A stretch of 64,000 bases of DNA from Microbacterium sp. (lineage in GTDB: Bacteria; Actinomycetota; Actinomycetes; Actinomycetales; Microbacteriaceae): the NCBI GenBank assembly GCA_003248655.1, contig QFPM01000018.1:1-64000 (forward strand), read 5' to 3'. The notes under the pieces were generated by a model. That model was given only the letters and a program-made list of their open reading frames with translations. It did not search any database and was not told the origin of the DNA. The position numbers were made by a program, and so were the translations under genes. Numbering within the stretch: the stretch's first letter is position 1; each line of letters starts with the position of its first letter. Below, piece by piece: positions 17,798-27,141 of the stretch.

Positions 17798-18997
17798 TCA
17801 GGCGAACAGGTGCTGCAGGCGCTGCACGCCCTCGAGGAGCTGGTCGTCGCCGAGCGCGTACGACAGGCGCAGGTACCCGGACGGGCCGAACGCCTCACCC
17901 GGGACGACCGCGACCTCGGCCTCGTCGAGGATGAGGTCGGCGAGCTCGAGCGAGGTGTCGACGCGCACGCCGCCCCACTCGCGGCCGAGCAGCCCCGTCA
18001 CATCCGGGTAGACGTAGAACGCGCCGAGCGGGTTCGGCACCGTGACGCCCGGGATCTTCGCGAGCTCCGCGACGATGAGCTTGCGGCGCCGGTCGAAGGC
18101 GAGGCGCATCTCCTCCGCCTCGGTCTGCGGACCGGTGAGGGCCGCGAGCGCGGCGCGCTGCGCGATGTTGTTGACGTTAGAGCTCAGGTGCGACTGCAGG
18201 TTCGCGGCGACCTTGATCGCGTCGGCAGGCCCGACCATCCAGCCCACCCGCCATCCGGTCATCGCGTAGGTCTTCGCGACGCCGTTGACGAGGATCGTCT
18301 GGGAGGCGAGTTCAGGCACCGCCTCGACGATCGACACGGCACGGGCACCCTCGTAGACGAGGTTCTGGTAGATCTCATCGGTGATGACCCAGATGCCGTG
18401 CTCGAGCGCCCACGCGCCGATCGCGGCGGTCTCTTCGTGCGTGTAGACGGAGCCGGTCGGGTTCGACGGCGAGACGAAGACGAGCACGGTCGTCCGCGCG
18501 GTGCGGGCGGCCTCGAGCTGCTCGACCGTCACCTTGTAGTCCTGGTCGGCGCCCGCGAAGACTTCGACCGGCGTGCCGTCGGCGAGCGCGATCGCCTCGG
18601 GGTAGGTGGTCCAGTAGGGCGCCGGTAGCAGCACCTCGTCGCCCGGGTTCACGACGGCCTGGAACGCCTGGTACACGGCCTGCTTGCCGCCGTTGGTCAC
18701 GATGACCTGTGCGGGCGAGACCTCGAGACCCGAGTCGTGAAGGGTCTTCGCGGCGATTGCCTCGCGCAGCACCGGAAGGCCCGCGGCCGGCGTGTAGCGG
18801 AAGTTCGCCGGGTCGTGCAGGGCGGCGGCCGCGGCGTCGACGATGAACTGCGGCGTCGGGAAGTCGGGCTCTCCGGCCGCGTAGGAGATGACCGGCCGAC
18901 CCTCGGCCTTCAGTGCCTTCGCCTTCGCGTCGACCTTGAGTGTCGCCGACTCGGCGATGGCGGACAGCTTGCGGGACAGCGGAGCGCGTTCAGTCAC
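17798..18997 (-). CDS. Pyridoxal-phosphate aspartate-type aminotransferase
   Basis: Class I aminotransferase of 399 residues, Igamma-type aspartate aminotransferase. Visible motifs are SYAAGEPDFPTP near the start, SPSNPTG, ITDEIYQNLVYEG, and the PLP-lysine motif NGVAKTYAMTGWRVGW with Lys242. Expected reaction is aspartate + 2-oxoglutarate to oxaloacetate + glutamate. In many actinobacteria an aspC of this type lies near the secE-nusG region. It overlaps the upstream phosphoesterase gene by 4 nt and is convergent with the protease gene. Confidence 0.9.
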   Translation of the reverse strand: MTERAPLSRKLSAIAESATLKVDAKAKALKAEGRPVISYAAGEPDFPTPQFIVDAAAAALHDPANFRYTPAAGLPVLREAIAAKTLHDSGLEVSPAQVIVTNGGKQAVYQAFQAVVNPGDEVLLPAPYWTTYPEAIALADGTPVEVFAGADQDYKVTVEQLEAARTARTTVLVFVSPSNPTGSVYTHEETAAIGAWALEHGIWVITDEIYQNLVYEGARAVSIVEAVPELASQTILVNGVAKTYAMTGWRVGWMVGPADAIKVAANLQSHLSSNVNNIAQRAALAALTGPQTEAEEMRLAFDRRRKLIVAELAKIPGVTVPNPLGAFYVYPDVTGLLGREWGGVRVDTSLELADLILDEAEVAVVPGEAFGPSGYLRLSYALGDDQLLEGVQRLQHLFA

Positions 18998-20706
18998 CCG
19001 TCCAGCGTAGTCGTGGCATCGGTCGTGCCGAACAGTCCCTGCCCGTGTTCAATCAGCGCGTCGTACGCTTCGCCGTACGTTGCGGGTACGGGCGCGCCCG
19101 GGTCTTCGCGCGCGAGAAGGATGCCCAGCAGCCCCCTCGCGGGCGAGGTGAGGGGCCGGGCGCGATGCGTGTCGGCGGTGCTCTCGGCGACGGCTTCGGG
19201 GTTCGGTGGCTGCCAGAGCGCCGTGGGCTGCGGCCACGTGTAGGGCTGCCGCGCCGCCGTGCGGGTGATCGCGTTGTGGATGGGCGTCGCGCCGGCATCC
19301 CGCGCCGTGAGCGGAGCGAGCCCGTGCTGGTGAGCGAGCGTCGCGATGACGGAGCCGTGGTGCATCTCGTCGTGGATGACGGTGCCGGCATCCGTGTAGG
19401 CGCTCACGACCAGCGCCGGAACGCGCAGCCCCAGCCGGTCGAACGCGAAGCCGAACTCGCCGGGCTCGTCATCGCCCGGCGGAGTCGCGGCGGGCGGGGC
19501 GACGTGGTCGAAGAGCCCGCCGTGCTCATCGAAGGTCACGACGAGAGTCGTGTTGAGCGCATTGGAGCCGTCGACCGTCGCGCTCGTGCGGATCGCGTCG
19601 TAGACGTCCTGCAGCAGCTTGTCGCCCGCGCGCACGTCCGAGATCGCACTGTTGTCGACCTCGATCGTCGTGCCGTCGTCGAGCGTGAGCTTTCCGTCGC
19701 GCACCTCGCCCCACGGCGGATGCATGTCGCTGTGGTTGAAGATCATGCGCGGCTCGATGAACGAGTACGCGGGCAGGTCGCCTGCCGCGGCATCCGCGTA
19801 GAACTGGGTCATGTCGCGGAAGTTCGTCTTCCAGTACTTCTCGAGCGCGGGCGCGTGGATGAAGCCGGTGAGCGACACGAGCTGCGTCGGGTCGTAGTAG
19901 ACGCGCCAGGGCAGGCCCGACTCTTCGAGCCGGTCGAACACGGTGGGGGATGCCGGGGCCTCCAGCCACTTCTCGTACGAGCCGCCCGTGTGGTTGACGA
20001 CGAAGCCGTGCGAGGTCGACGCGTGGAAGAACGACCGGTTGCAGTAGGTCTGCGAGGGGACGGCGGCGAACCACCGGTCGTACACCGCGAACTCGCGCGC
20101 GAGCGTCGAGAGCACGGGCAGCATCTCGGGCGCGAACCCGCCCATCGCGACGCGGTACTCCTCGCTCGTCGGTTCGCGGCGAAGGGACTCGCGGTAGTTG
20201 ATGATGTAGTCGCGCACGAAGCCGGTGCCCGTCGGCGTCGCACCCGGCGAGGGGGCGTTCGCCGGTGGATGCACGATGTCGAACAGCTGCGTGTTGACGT
20301 GCGGGTACGTCTCGCCGGGGTCTGGCTGCGGCTGCTGCATGATCCGGTCGGTCGCGCCCTCGTACACGTGCGCCCGGATCGCGGCGCCGTCCGGACCCGG
20401 ATTGGAGTAGTCGCCCTGGGGGATGCCGTCGAACTCGGCCTTCGTCTTCTCCGACGCCGAGTAGAGCCGCCCCAGGACGTTGTCGAAGCTGCGATTCTCG
20501 AACATGAGCACGACGAGGTGGTCGAAGCCCGGCTCGGGCCGCTCGGGGAGCGGTGTGAACTCCGCCGGATGCGTCGGCTTCGCTGGCCCCTGCGACACGG
20601 CATAGCCCGCCGCGACCGCGCCGCCGGCGACCGCGGCTCCGGCGAGACCGATGCCCGTCCGCCGCAGGAACTGCCGCCTGCTCGTCAGGTCGTCGGCCTC
20701 GCCCAT
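18994..20706 (-). CDS. Tat-exported phosphoesterase (phospholipase C / acid phosphatase family)
   Basis: Secreted phosphoesterase of 570 residues. A twin-arginine signal (SRRQFLRRTG, residues about 9-18) precedes a hydrophobic Ala/Gly stretch. The catalytic motif LMFENRSFDNVLG (about 67-79) is typical of the phosphoesterase family including bacterial PLC and AcpA. Further metal-site segments are NHTGG, IFNHSDMHPP and TFDEHGG. Substrates may be phospholipids or phosphate esters released outside the cell. It is the first gene of a two-gene unit with the aminotransferase (4-nt overlap), a pairing with no obvious metabolic logic. Confidence 0.85.
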   Translation of the reverse strand: MGEADDLTSRRQFLRRTGIGLAGAAVAGGAVAAGYAVSQGPAKPTHPAEFTPLPERPEPGFDHLVVLMFENRSFDNVLGRLYSASEKTKAEFDGIPQGDYSNPGPDGAAIRAHVYEGATDRIMQQPQPDPGETYPHVNTQLFDIVHPPANAPSPGATPTGTGFVRDYIINYRESLRREPTSEEYRVAMGGFAPEMLPVLSTLAREFAVYDRWFAAVPSQTYCNRSFFHASTSHGFVVNHTGGSYEKWLEAPASPTVFDRLEESGLPWRVYYDPTQLVSLTGFIHAPALEKYWKTNFRDMTQFYADAAAGDLPAYSFIEPRMIFNHSDMHPPWGEVRDGKLTLDDGTTIEVDNSAISDVRAGDKLLQDVYDAIRTSATVDGSNALNTTLVVTFDEHGGLFDHVAPPAATPPGDDEPGEFGFAFDRLGLRVPALVVSAYTDAGTVIHDEMHHGSVIATLAHQHGLAPLTARDAGATPIHNAITRTAARQPYTWPQPTALWQPPNPEAVAESTADTHRARPLTSPARGLLGILLAREDPGAPVPATYGEAYDALIEHGQGLFGTTDATTTLDG

Positions 20707-20878
20707 TGTGCGATTCTACGACTGCCTCCTCGAGCGCATCAGTGCGCGCGGGTCGGTCGATCTGGGCGACGCGGCGAAGCGTACCCTGCGCGCGGAGCGT
20801 GGCCGCGCGCTATCCGCGCGTCCGTGCTGGCGGGTTGTCCCCCTTTCGGTCTACAGACATGCCAACGATAGCGCCCGT

Positions 20879-21253
20879 ATGGTGGTGACGGTGGGCCCGC
20901 AAACTGAACGACTCCGTGTCGTCGGGATCGTCACGACGTGGGCGGGCATCCTCCCGTTCCTCAATGTTGTGATCCCTGTCTTCGCCTGGCTTTCGGCTTT
21001 TTCCAACCTCGGGTTGGGGCTCTTCGGTGAACGCGTCAAGCCAGAGGAAGTAGCCGAACAGCTCTGGAAATACGGTGTATGTGCCGTGACCTCCGTCGTG
21101 GGAACAGCGCTCGTGTGCGTGTGGATTGCCGTGCTCCATCGTCGCGATGTGCGCCCTGCCAACCTCTACATCGCGTTCGGTATCAGTGCCGCGCTCTCTG
21201 TCATGTGGGTGGCGGACTTCTTTAATCGTCTCGCCTTCGTGACAAGCGGATAG
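20879..21253 (+). CDS. Hypothetical three-TM membrane protein
   Basis: Protein of 124 residues with about three hydrophobic helices (roughly 13-40, 63-82, 95-112). No family was recognised. Base composition is visibly less GC-rich than the neighbours, with codons such as GTT, CTT and GAA, so the gene may be a recent arrival. ATG 20879 was chosen because the following sequence becomes protein-like there; several GTG codons close behind are alternatives. It is divergent from the phosphoesterase gene and ends just before a strong terminator. Confidence 0.55.
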   Translation: MVVTVGPQTERLRVVGIVTTWAGILPFLNVVIPVFAWLSAFSNLGLGLFGERVKPEEVAEQLWKYGVCAVTSVVGTALVCVWIAVLHRRDVRPANLYIAFGISAALSVMWVADFFNRLAFVTSG

Positions 21254-21281
21254 GGCCGTTGCACATCGACGAACGAACGAA

Positions 21282-21326
21282 GGATGCCCCGGACCGCGCT
21301 GTCTGCGACAGGGGTCCGGGGCATCC
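21282..21326. terminator. Bidirectional terminator hairpin
   Basis: GGATGCCCCGGACC (21282-21295) pairs perfectly with GGTCCGGGGCATCC (21313-21326), a 14-bp stem between convergent genes. T-runs are poor, as is common in high-GC terminators. Confidence 0.75.
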
Positions 21327-21343
21327 GTGCGTGACGCCTAGGT

Positions 21344-22939
21344 TCAGCCGAACTGGTTCATCGTGTTGTCCTTGCCGCCGGCCTTGAGGGCCGCGTCGCC
21401 GGCGAAGTACTCCTTGTGGTTGTCGCCGATGTCCGAGCCCGCCATGTTCTGGTGCTTGACCGTCGCGATGCCCTCGCGGATCTCGCGGCGCTGCACACCC
21501 TTGACGTAGGCGAGCATGCCCTCGTCGCCGAAGTAGCCCTTGGCCAGGTCATCCGTCGACAGCGCGGCCGTGTGGTACGTCGGCAGCGTGATCAGGTGGT
21601 GGAAGATGCCGGCGCGCGCCGAGCCGTCCTTCTGGAACGAGCGGATCTTCTCGTCGGCCAGCTTCGCGAGCTCGGTGTCGTCGTACGACACGTTCATGAG
21701 GTCGGCGCGGTCGTAGCCCGACACGTCGGTGCCCTGCTCGGCGAGCGCGTCGTACGCCTGCTGACGGAAGTTCAGCGTCCAGTTGAACGACGGGCTGTTG
21801 TTGTAGACGAGCTTCGCGTTCGGGATCTCCTTGCGGATCTCGTCGACCATGCCGGCGATCTGCGCGACGTGCGGCTTCTCGGTCTCGATCCACAGCAGGT
21901 CGGCACCGTTTCGCAGCGACGTGATGCAGTCGAGCACGCAGCGATCCTCACCCGTGCCGCTGCGGAACTGGTACAGGTTGGATGCCAGGCGCTTCGGCCG
22001 CAGGAGCTTGCCCTCGCGGCGGATGACGACGTCGCCGTCGCGGAGGTCGGCGTCGGTGATCTCTTCGACGTCGAGGAACGCGTTGTACTGGTCGCCCAGG
22101 TCACCGGGCGTCTGCGAGACAGCGATCTTCTGCGTGAGGCCGGCGCCGAGCGAGTCGGTACGCGCGACGATCACGCCGTTGTCGATGCCGAGCTCGAGGA
22201 ACGCGTAACGGACCGCGTTGATCTTCGCGATGAAGTCCTCGTGCGGGACGGTGACCTTGCCGTCCTGGTGGCCGCACTGCTTCTCATCCGACACCTGGTT
22301 CTCGATCTGGATGGCGCAGGCGCCCGCCTCAATCATCTTCTTCGCGAGCAGGTACGTCGCCTCGGGGTTTCCGAAGCCGGCGTCGATGTCGGCGATGATC
22401 GGCACGACGTGGGTCTCGTAGTTGTCGATCTGCGAACGGATGAACTCCACCGCCGTCTCGTCACCCGCGAGGCGGGCCTCGTCGAGCTTCGTGAAGAGCA
22501 GGTCGAGCTCACGGGCATCCGCCTGACGGAGGAACGTGTAGAGCTCTTCGATGAGCGCGGGAACGGCCGTCTTCTCGTGCATCGACTGGTCGGGCAGCGG
22601 CCCGAACTCCGAGCGGAGGGCGGCGACCATCCATCCCGAGAGGTAGAGGTAGCGCTTGTTCGTCGACTTCAGGTGCTTCTTGATCGAGATCAGCTTCTGC
22701 TGCCCGATGAAGCCGTGCCAGACGCCGAGCGACTGCGTGTACACCGACGAGTCGGCGTCGTACTCGGCCATGTCGCGGCGCATGATGTCGGCCGTGTACT
22801 GCGCGATCTCGAGGCCCGTCTTGAACCGGTTCTGTGCGCGCATGCGCGCGACGTACTCGGGGTTGATGGCATCCCAGCTGGAGCCGTTCTCTTCCTTCAG
22901 TGCCTGGATGGCGTCGATGTCGTCCTGGTAGGCGGTCAT
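21344..22939 (-). CDS. aceA: Isocitrate lyase (531-residue type)
   Basis: Glyoxylate-shunt enzyme cleaving isocitrate to glyoxylate and succinate. At 531 residues it is the long form, as in Pseudomonas aeruginosa, rather than the roughly 430-residue Mycobacterium Icl1 form. The active-site loop reads KQCGH (220-224, catalytic Cys222) where the short form has KKCGH. Metal and substrate segments IIADIDAGFGN and ARTDSLGAG are intact. It is 65 nt downstream of aceB on the same strand and likely cotranscribed, under RamB control from the divergent promoter region. Confidence 0.95.
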   Translation of the reverse strand: MTAYQDDIDAIQALKEENGSSWDAINPEYVARMRAQNRFKTGLEIAQYTADIMRRDMAEYDADSSVYTQSLGVWHGFIGQQKLISIKKHLKSTNKRYLYLSGWMVAALRSEFGPLPDQSMHEKTAVPALIEELYTFLRQADARELDLLFTKLDEARLAGDETAVEFIRSQIDNYETHVVPIIADIDAGFGNPEATYLLAKKMIEAGACAIQIENQVSDEKQCGHQDGKVTVPHEDFIAKINAVRYAFLELGIDNGVIVARTDSLGAGLTQKIAVSQTPGDLGDQYNAFLDVEEITDADLRDGDVVIRREGKLLRPKRLASNLYQFRSGTGEDRCVLDCITSLRNGADLLWIETEKPHVAQIAGMVDEIRKEIPNAKLVYNNSPSFNWTLNFRQQAYDALAEQGTDVSGYDRADLMNVSYDDTELAKLADEKIRSFQKDGSARAGIFHHLITLPTYHTAALSTDDLAKGYFGDEGMLAYVKGVQRREIREGIATVKHQNMAGSDIGDNHKEYFAGDAALKAGGKDNTMNQFG

Positions 22940-23004
22940 TTCAGTTTCCTTGTCTTATCTTGGTGGTGAATCTCGGGTGGATCGTTGCTGGCGCGGATGC
23001 CGCG

Positions 23005-24672
23005 TCAGACGGTCTCGTCGAAGAAGCGGTTGTAGGCCGGCACGGTGAGGAAGGCGGGGAAGTCCTCGCCGAGGGCGACCTCGCGGAACAGATCCGCAGC
23101 GTCGTCGAAGCGGTCGCCATCGTGGCGCTCCACCTCGCCGAGCACCTGCTGGATGAGACCCTCGATGTAATCGCGGGTGATCCTCGTGCCGTCGGCGGTC
23201 GAGCGGTCCTGGTGGATCCACTGCCACACCTGCGAGCGCGAGATCTCGGCGGTCGCGGCGTCCTCCATGAGGTTGTCGATGGCGACGGCGCCCAGGCCCC
23301 GCAACCACGCCTCGATGTAGCGGATCGCGACCGACACGTTCGCGTGCACACCCTCGGCCGAGATCGCCGTGCCGATGTGCACGTCGATCAGCTGCGACGC
23401 CTTGATGTCGACATCGGGGCGCTGGCGGTCGACCTGGTTCGGTCGCTCGCCGAGCACGGCGTCGAACTCGGCGCGTGCCACGGGGATCAGGTCGGGGTGG
23501 GCGACCCACGTGCCGTCGAAGCCGTCGCCGGCCTCGCGCTTCTTGTCGGCGGCCACCCTCTCGAACGCCTGCGCCGTCACCTCGGGGTCACGACGGTTCG
23601 GGATGAACGCACTCATGCCGCCGATCGCGAAGGCTCCCCGCTTGTGGCAGGTCTTCACGAGCAGTTCGGTGTACGCGCGCATGAACGGCACGGTCATCGT
23701 CACCTGGCTGCGGTCGGGCAGCACGAACCGCGCACCGCGGCCGCGGTAGTTCTTGATCATCGAGAAGATGTAGTCCCAGCGGCCGGCGTTCAGGCCCGCC
23801 ACGTGGTCGCGCAGCTCGAAGAGGATCTCGTCCATCTCGAAGGCGGCCGGCAGCGTCTCGATCAGCACGGTCGCGCGGATCGTGCCGTGCGGGATTCCGA
23901 TGTACTGCTCGCTGAAGGTGAAGACGTCATCCCACAGCTTCGCCTCTTCGGCCGTCTCGATCTTGGGCAGGTAGAAGTACGGGCCCACGCCGTTGTCGAT
24001 CAGCTGCTGCGCGTTGTGGAAGAAGTACAGGCCGTAGTCGACGAGCGAGCCGGATGCCGCGAGCGTGCGACCGGCGCGGTCGGTGAACTGGATGTGCTTC
24101 TCGGTCAGGTGCCATCCGCGCGGGCGCATCACGATCGTCGGCGTCTCGGTCGCGGTGACCTCGTACACCTTTCCCTCGGGGGAGGTGTAGCGGAGCTCCC
24201 CGCGGATCGCGTCGCGCAGCGAGAGCTGACCCTCGATCACGTTCTTCCAGGTCGGGCTCGTGGCGTCTTCCTGGTCGGCGAGCCACACCTTCGCGCCCGA
24301 GTTGAGGGCGTTGATGGTCATCTTCGGGTCGGTGGGGCCGGTGATCTCGACGCGGCGGTCCTCGAGGCCCGGACCTGCGCCGGCGACCTTCCAGTCCGCG
24401 TCCTCGCGGATGTGCGCGGTGTCGGCGCGGAAGTGCGGGTCGTGTCCGTTGCCGATCTCGAAACGACGCCGCAGACGGTCGGCGAGCCGGTCGTGGCGGC
24501 GGCCCGCGAAGCGCGCGTGCAACTCGGAGAGGAACGCGATCGCTTCGGGGGTGAGGATCTCTTCGTAGCGCTCACGGATCGGACCGGTGACGACGAGCGC
24601 GCTCGTCGGGATCGGGCCCGTCGAGGGGCGGCCGGCGGTGTCGGGCGCGAAGCCCGCAGCGGTCGGTGTCAT
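23005..24672 (-). CDS. aceB: Malate synthase A
   Basis: Condenses glyoxylate with acetyl-CoA to malate, completing the glyoxylate shunt. At 555 residues it fits the A isoform (about 530-550), not the roughly 720-residue G isoform. Recognisable regions include MRPRGWHLTEKH, VLIETLPAAFEMDEILFELRDH in the TIM barrel, and the C-terminal ITRDYIEGL region. It is the first gene of the aceB-aceA unit and divergent from ramB with a 137-nt shared control region. Confidence 0.95.
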   Translation of the reverse strand: MTPTAAGFAPDTAGRPSTGPIPTSALVVTGPIRERYEEILTPEAIAFLSELHARFAGRRHDRLADRLRRRFEIGNGHDPHFRADTAHIREDADWKVAGAGPGLEDRRVEITGPTDPKMTINALNSGAKVWLADQEDATSPTWKNVIEGQLSLRDAIRGELRYTSPEGKVYEVTATETPTIVMRPRGWHLTEKHIQFTDRAGRTLAASGSLVDYGLYFFHNAQQLIDNGVGPYFYLPKIETAEEAKLWDDVFTFSEQYIGIPHGTIRATVLIETLPAAFEMDEILFELRDHVAGLNAGRWDYIFSMIKNYRGRGARFVLPDRSQVTMTVPFMRAYTELLVKTCHKRGAFAIGGMSAFIPNRRDPEVTAQAFERVAADKKREAGDGFDGTWVAHPDLIPVARAEFDAVLGERPNQVDRQRPDVDIKASQLIDVHIGTAISAEGVHANVSVAIRYIEAWLRGLGAVAIDNLMEDAATAEISRSQVWQWIHQDRSTADGTRITRDYIEGLIQQVLGEVERHDGDRFDDAADLFREVALGEDFPAFLTVPAYNRFFDETV

Positions 24673-24731
24673 GGCACTGTCTTTCTCTTTGACGGCATCC
24701 CGTCGGTGGGCTGCTCGTATGACTACTCTGA

Positions 24732-24796
24732 GTGAAGTTTTGCCACGGGCCGTACAAAACGGGGTGTGAAGTTTGCGCGATATTCACGTTTTGTGA
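24732..24796. promoter_or_regulatory. Shared aceB/ramB control region with repeats
   Basis: GTGAAGTTTTGC (24732-24743) and GTGAAGTTTGC (24766-24776) are direct repeats 34 nt apart. ACAAAACG (24754-24761) and CGTTTTGT (24787-24794) form an inverted repeat around the second copy. Corynebacterium RamB sites are reported as (A/G)-rich TTTGCAAA-like boxes, so the AAGTTTGC core fits RamB binding to its own and the ace promoters. Confidence 0.5.
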
Positions 24797-24809
24797 CACA
24801 CTTCCCGAC

Positions 24810-26291
24810 ATGACGAACGTCGATCTTCACTCCTCGACCGGTCTCGCGGATGCCGAGGCGGATGCCGACGCGCTGACGATCGGCCGCCGCATCCGGCAGC
24901 TGCGCACGGCGCGCGGAATGACCCTTGACGAGCTCGCCACCGCCGTCGAGCGCGCGCCCAGTCAGCTCTCGATGATCGAGACCGGTAAGCGCGAGCCGAA
25001 ACTCACCCTCCTCCGCTCGATCGCCAAGGCGCTCGGCGCGACGGTCGACCAGCTGCTTGAGGCCGAGACGCTCGACGAGCGCGCGACGCTCGAGATCGCG
25101 CTCGAGCGGGCGATGAAAGGGCAGACGTTCCGCGCGCTCGGAATCGAACCGTTCCGCATTGGCAGGTCGCTCCCTGACGAAGCGCTGCGCACGATGCTGA
25201 CCTTGCAGAACGAGATCGAGCGCCTGAGCGACGAGCGCTCCGCTACCCCCGAAGAGGCGCGCCGGGCGAACGTCGAGCTACGCCACCTCATGCGACGGCA
25301 AGACAACTTCTTCCCCGAGCTCGAGGATCACGCGCGAGGGATCTTGCGCGCCGTCGACCACCCCGGCGGGCCGCTCACCCAGCGGACGGCGTCTGACATC
25401 GCCGCGCACCTCGGGTTTTCGTTGCACTACGTCGCCGACCTTCCGGCATCCACCCGATCGGTTGCCGACATCAAGAACGGGCGCCTGTATCTGTCGAGCA
25501 CCGTGCCAGATAAGGGCGACTCGCGCACGGCCGTTCTGCAAGCGCTCTCGAGCCGCATCCTCGGTCACAGTGAACCCCGCTCCTACGCCGAGTTCCTGCG
25601 CCAGCGGGTCGAGACGAACTACCTCACGGGTGCCCTGCTGATTCCCGAGGAGCACGCCGTGCCGGCGCTCCAAGAGGCCAAGGCGCGGCGCGCGATCTCG
25701 ATCGAGGACCTCCGCGACACCTACTCGGTGTCGTACGAGACCGCGGCGCACCGCTTCACGAATCTCGCGACGCGGCACCTCGGCATCCCCGTGCACTTCC
25801 TCAAGGTGCACGAGTCGGGCACGATCACGAAGGCGTACGAGAACGACGACGTGAACTTCCCGTCCGACCGGCTCGGCTCCATCGAGGGTCAGCTGTGCTG
25901 CCGCAAGTGGACGAGCCGTGTCGTGTTCGACATCCCCGACAAGTTCAACCCGTACTACCAGTACACCGACACGGGCAATGGCACCTACTGGTGCACGGCT
26001 CGCGTCGAGGGGTCGAGCGAGGGGGCGCACTCCGTGTCGGTGGGCGTGCGCTTCGATGACACGAGGTGGTTCCTCGGGCGCGAGACGACCAACCGCGGCC
26101 TGTCGCGCCACGCTGTCGAAGTGTGCTGCCGCCGCGCGCCCGCCGACCTCGAGAGCCAGTGGCGCGATCAGGCGTGGCCCAACGTGCGCACGCCCCGGAC
26201 GCTGCTCGCGACCCTGCCGACGGGGGCCTTTCCGGGCGTCGACACGACCGATCTGTACGAGTTCCTCGAGGCGCACGCGCCGCGCGGCTGA
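24810..26291 (+). CDS. ramB: RamB/ScfR-type regulator of acetate metabolism
   Basis: XRE-type regulator of 493 residues: N-terminal helix-turn-helix (about 26-80, RQLRTARGMTLDELATAVE), a central IrrE-like region with a large effector-binding part, and a C-terminal domain with conserved cysteines (LCCRKW, YWCTARV, VCCRRAP) typical of short-chain fatty-acyl-CoA-sensing ScfR proteins. In Corynebacterium and Mycobacterium RamB controls aceA and aceB; divergent placement from aceB here supports the same role. ATG 24810 follows the promoter region and precedes the first plausible protein sequence. Confidence 0.88.
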   Translation: MTNVDLHSSTGLADAEADADALTIGRRIRQLRTARGMTLDELATAVERAPSQLSMIETGKREPKLTLLRSIAKALGATVDQLLEAETLDERATLEIALERAMKGQTFRALGIEPFRIGRSLPDEALRTMLTLQNEIERLSDERSATPEEARRANVELRHLMRRQDNFFPELEDHARGILRAVDHPGGPLTQRTASDIAAHLGFSLHYVADLPASTRSVADIKNGRLYLSSTVPDKGDSRTAVLQALSSRILGHSEPRSYAEFLRQRVETNYLTGALLIPEEHAVPALQEAKARRAISIEDLRDTYSVSYETAAHRFTNLATRHLGIPVHFLKVHESGTITKAYENDDVNFPSDRLGSIEGQLCCRKWTSRVVFDIPDKFNPYYQYTDTGNGTYWCTARVEGSSEGAHSVSVGVRFDDTRWFLGRETTNRGLSRHAVEVCCRRAPADLESQWRDQAWPNVRTPRTLLATLPTGAFPGVDTTDLYEFLEAHAPRG

Positions 26292-26420
26292 ATCCCCGTC
26301 GCTACGGCACTCGCCCAGCGTAGGCGGGCAGCCCAACATAGGCAGAATCCGTCAAGATCGGCCTGTGCTGGGCAGAGAGCCTGCGCCCGGCCGGTGAGCG
26401 GAGCTCGGCGATCAGCTGTT

Positions 26421-26437
26421 GGATAGCGATAGTATCC
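26421..26437. promoter_or_regulatory. Dyad upstream of MerR gene
   Basis: GGATA (26421-26425) and TATCC (26433-26437) form an inverted repeat around a seven-nt spacer with TATAGT-like promoter content, about 27 nt before the GTG start. Compact dyads of this kind overlap promoters bound by MerR proteins. Confidence 0.45.
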
Positions 26438-26464
26438 ATGTCAAGGGGGAGGGGAGGATGCCGC

Positions 26465-27091
26465 GTGCGCATCTCACAGCTGTCGGACCGGAGCGGGGTG
26501 CCGGTGCCGACGATCAAGTTCTACCTGCGCGAAGGACTCATCCCACCGGGGACGCGCACCGGAACGACACAGGCCGAATACGGCGATGAGCACATGCAGC
26601 GCCTGCGGCTGATTCGCGCTCTCGCGACCCACGCGGGTCTCAGCATCGCGGGCGTTCGGGGACTACTCGCCGCGATCGATGACCCGCCGGCCGATGCGCA
26701 CGAGCTGTTCGGCGTCGCCCACCGCGCCGTCAGCGCTCCGGCGCACGCCGCGCAGGACGATCGCGACCTCGTTCGCGGCATCCTCGAGAACGAGGGGTGG
26801 AACCTCGACACGGTCGACGAGAGCGCGATCGATGCGGTCGCCGTCGCCTACCGGCAGCTCCGCGAGACGGGTGTCACTTTTCCCGACGACCTCACGCACG
26901 CCTACATCGACGCGGCCGCACAGGTCGCCCGCGCCGAGGTCGCGCAGGTGCCGACCGGCTCGACGAGCGACGCATTCGCTTACATCGCGGTCGGCTCCGT
27001 GCTGGCAGAACCGCTCCTGCTGGCGCTGCGCCGGCTCGCCCAGCAGGTCGAGTCGTCCCAGCGATTCGGCTCTCAGGCACCCGCGGAGTAG
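26465..27091 (+). CDS. MerR family transcriptional regulator
   Basis: Regulator of 208 residues. The N-terminal winged helix has the MerR signature RISQLSDRSGVPVPTIKFYLREGLIPP, then an arginine-rich wing and dimerisation helix to about 85. The C-terminal effector domain (about 95-205) is alpha-helical and lacks clustered cysteines, so a metal ligand is unlikely. GTG 26465 has an AGGGGAGG ribosome site upstream. The gene stands alone and is convergent with the PucR gene; no target other than itself is suggested. Confidence 0.85.
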   Translation: MRISQLSDRSGVPVPTIKFYLREGLIPPGTRTGTTQAEYGDEHMQRLRLIRALATHAGLSIAGVRGLLAAIDDPPADAHELFGVAHRAVSAPAHAAQDDRDLVRGILENEGWNLDTVDESAIDAVAVAYRQLRETGVTFPDDLTHAYIDAAAQVARAEVAQVPTGSTSDAFAYIAVGSVLAEPLLLALRRLAQQVESSQRFGSQAPAE

Positions 27092-27141
27092 GCGTGCCTT
27101 GCCTCCCCGTTGCGGGCGGGGGTGAGGTGAGCGCGCGACGT

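Noticed and set aside
18940..20871. Long plus-strand open frame opposite the phosphoesterase and aminotransferase genes
   Set aside because: Arginine/valine-rich translation with no domain logic; it mirrors strongly supported minus-strand genes and is a GC-driven shadow.
21416..22969. Plus-strand open frame across isocitrate lyase
   Set aside because: Antisense shadow of a fully conserved aceA.
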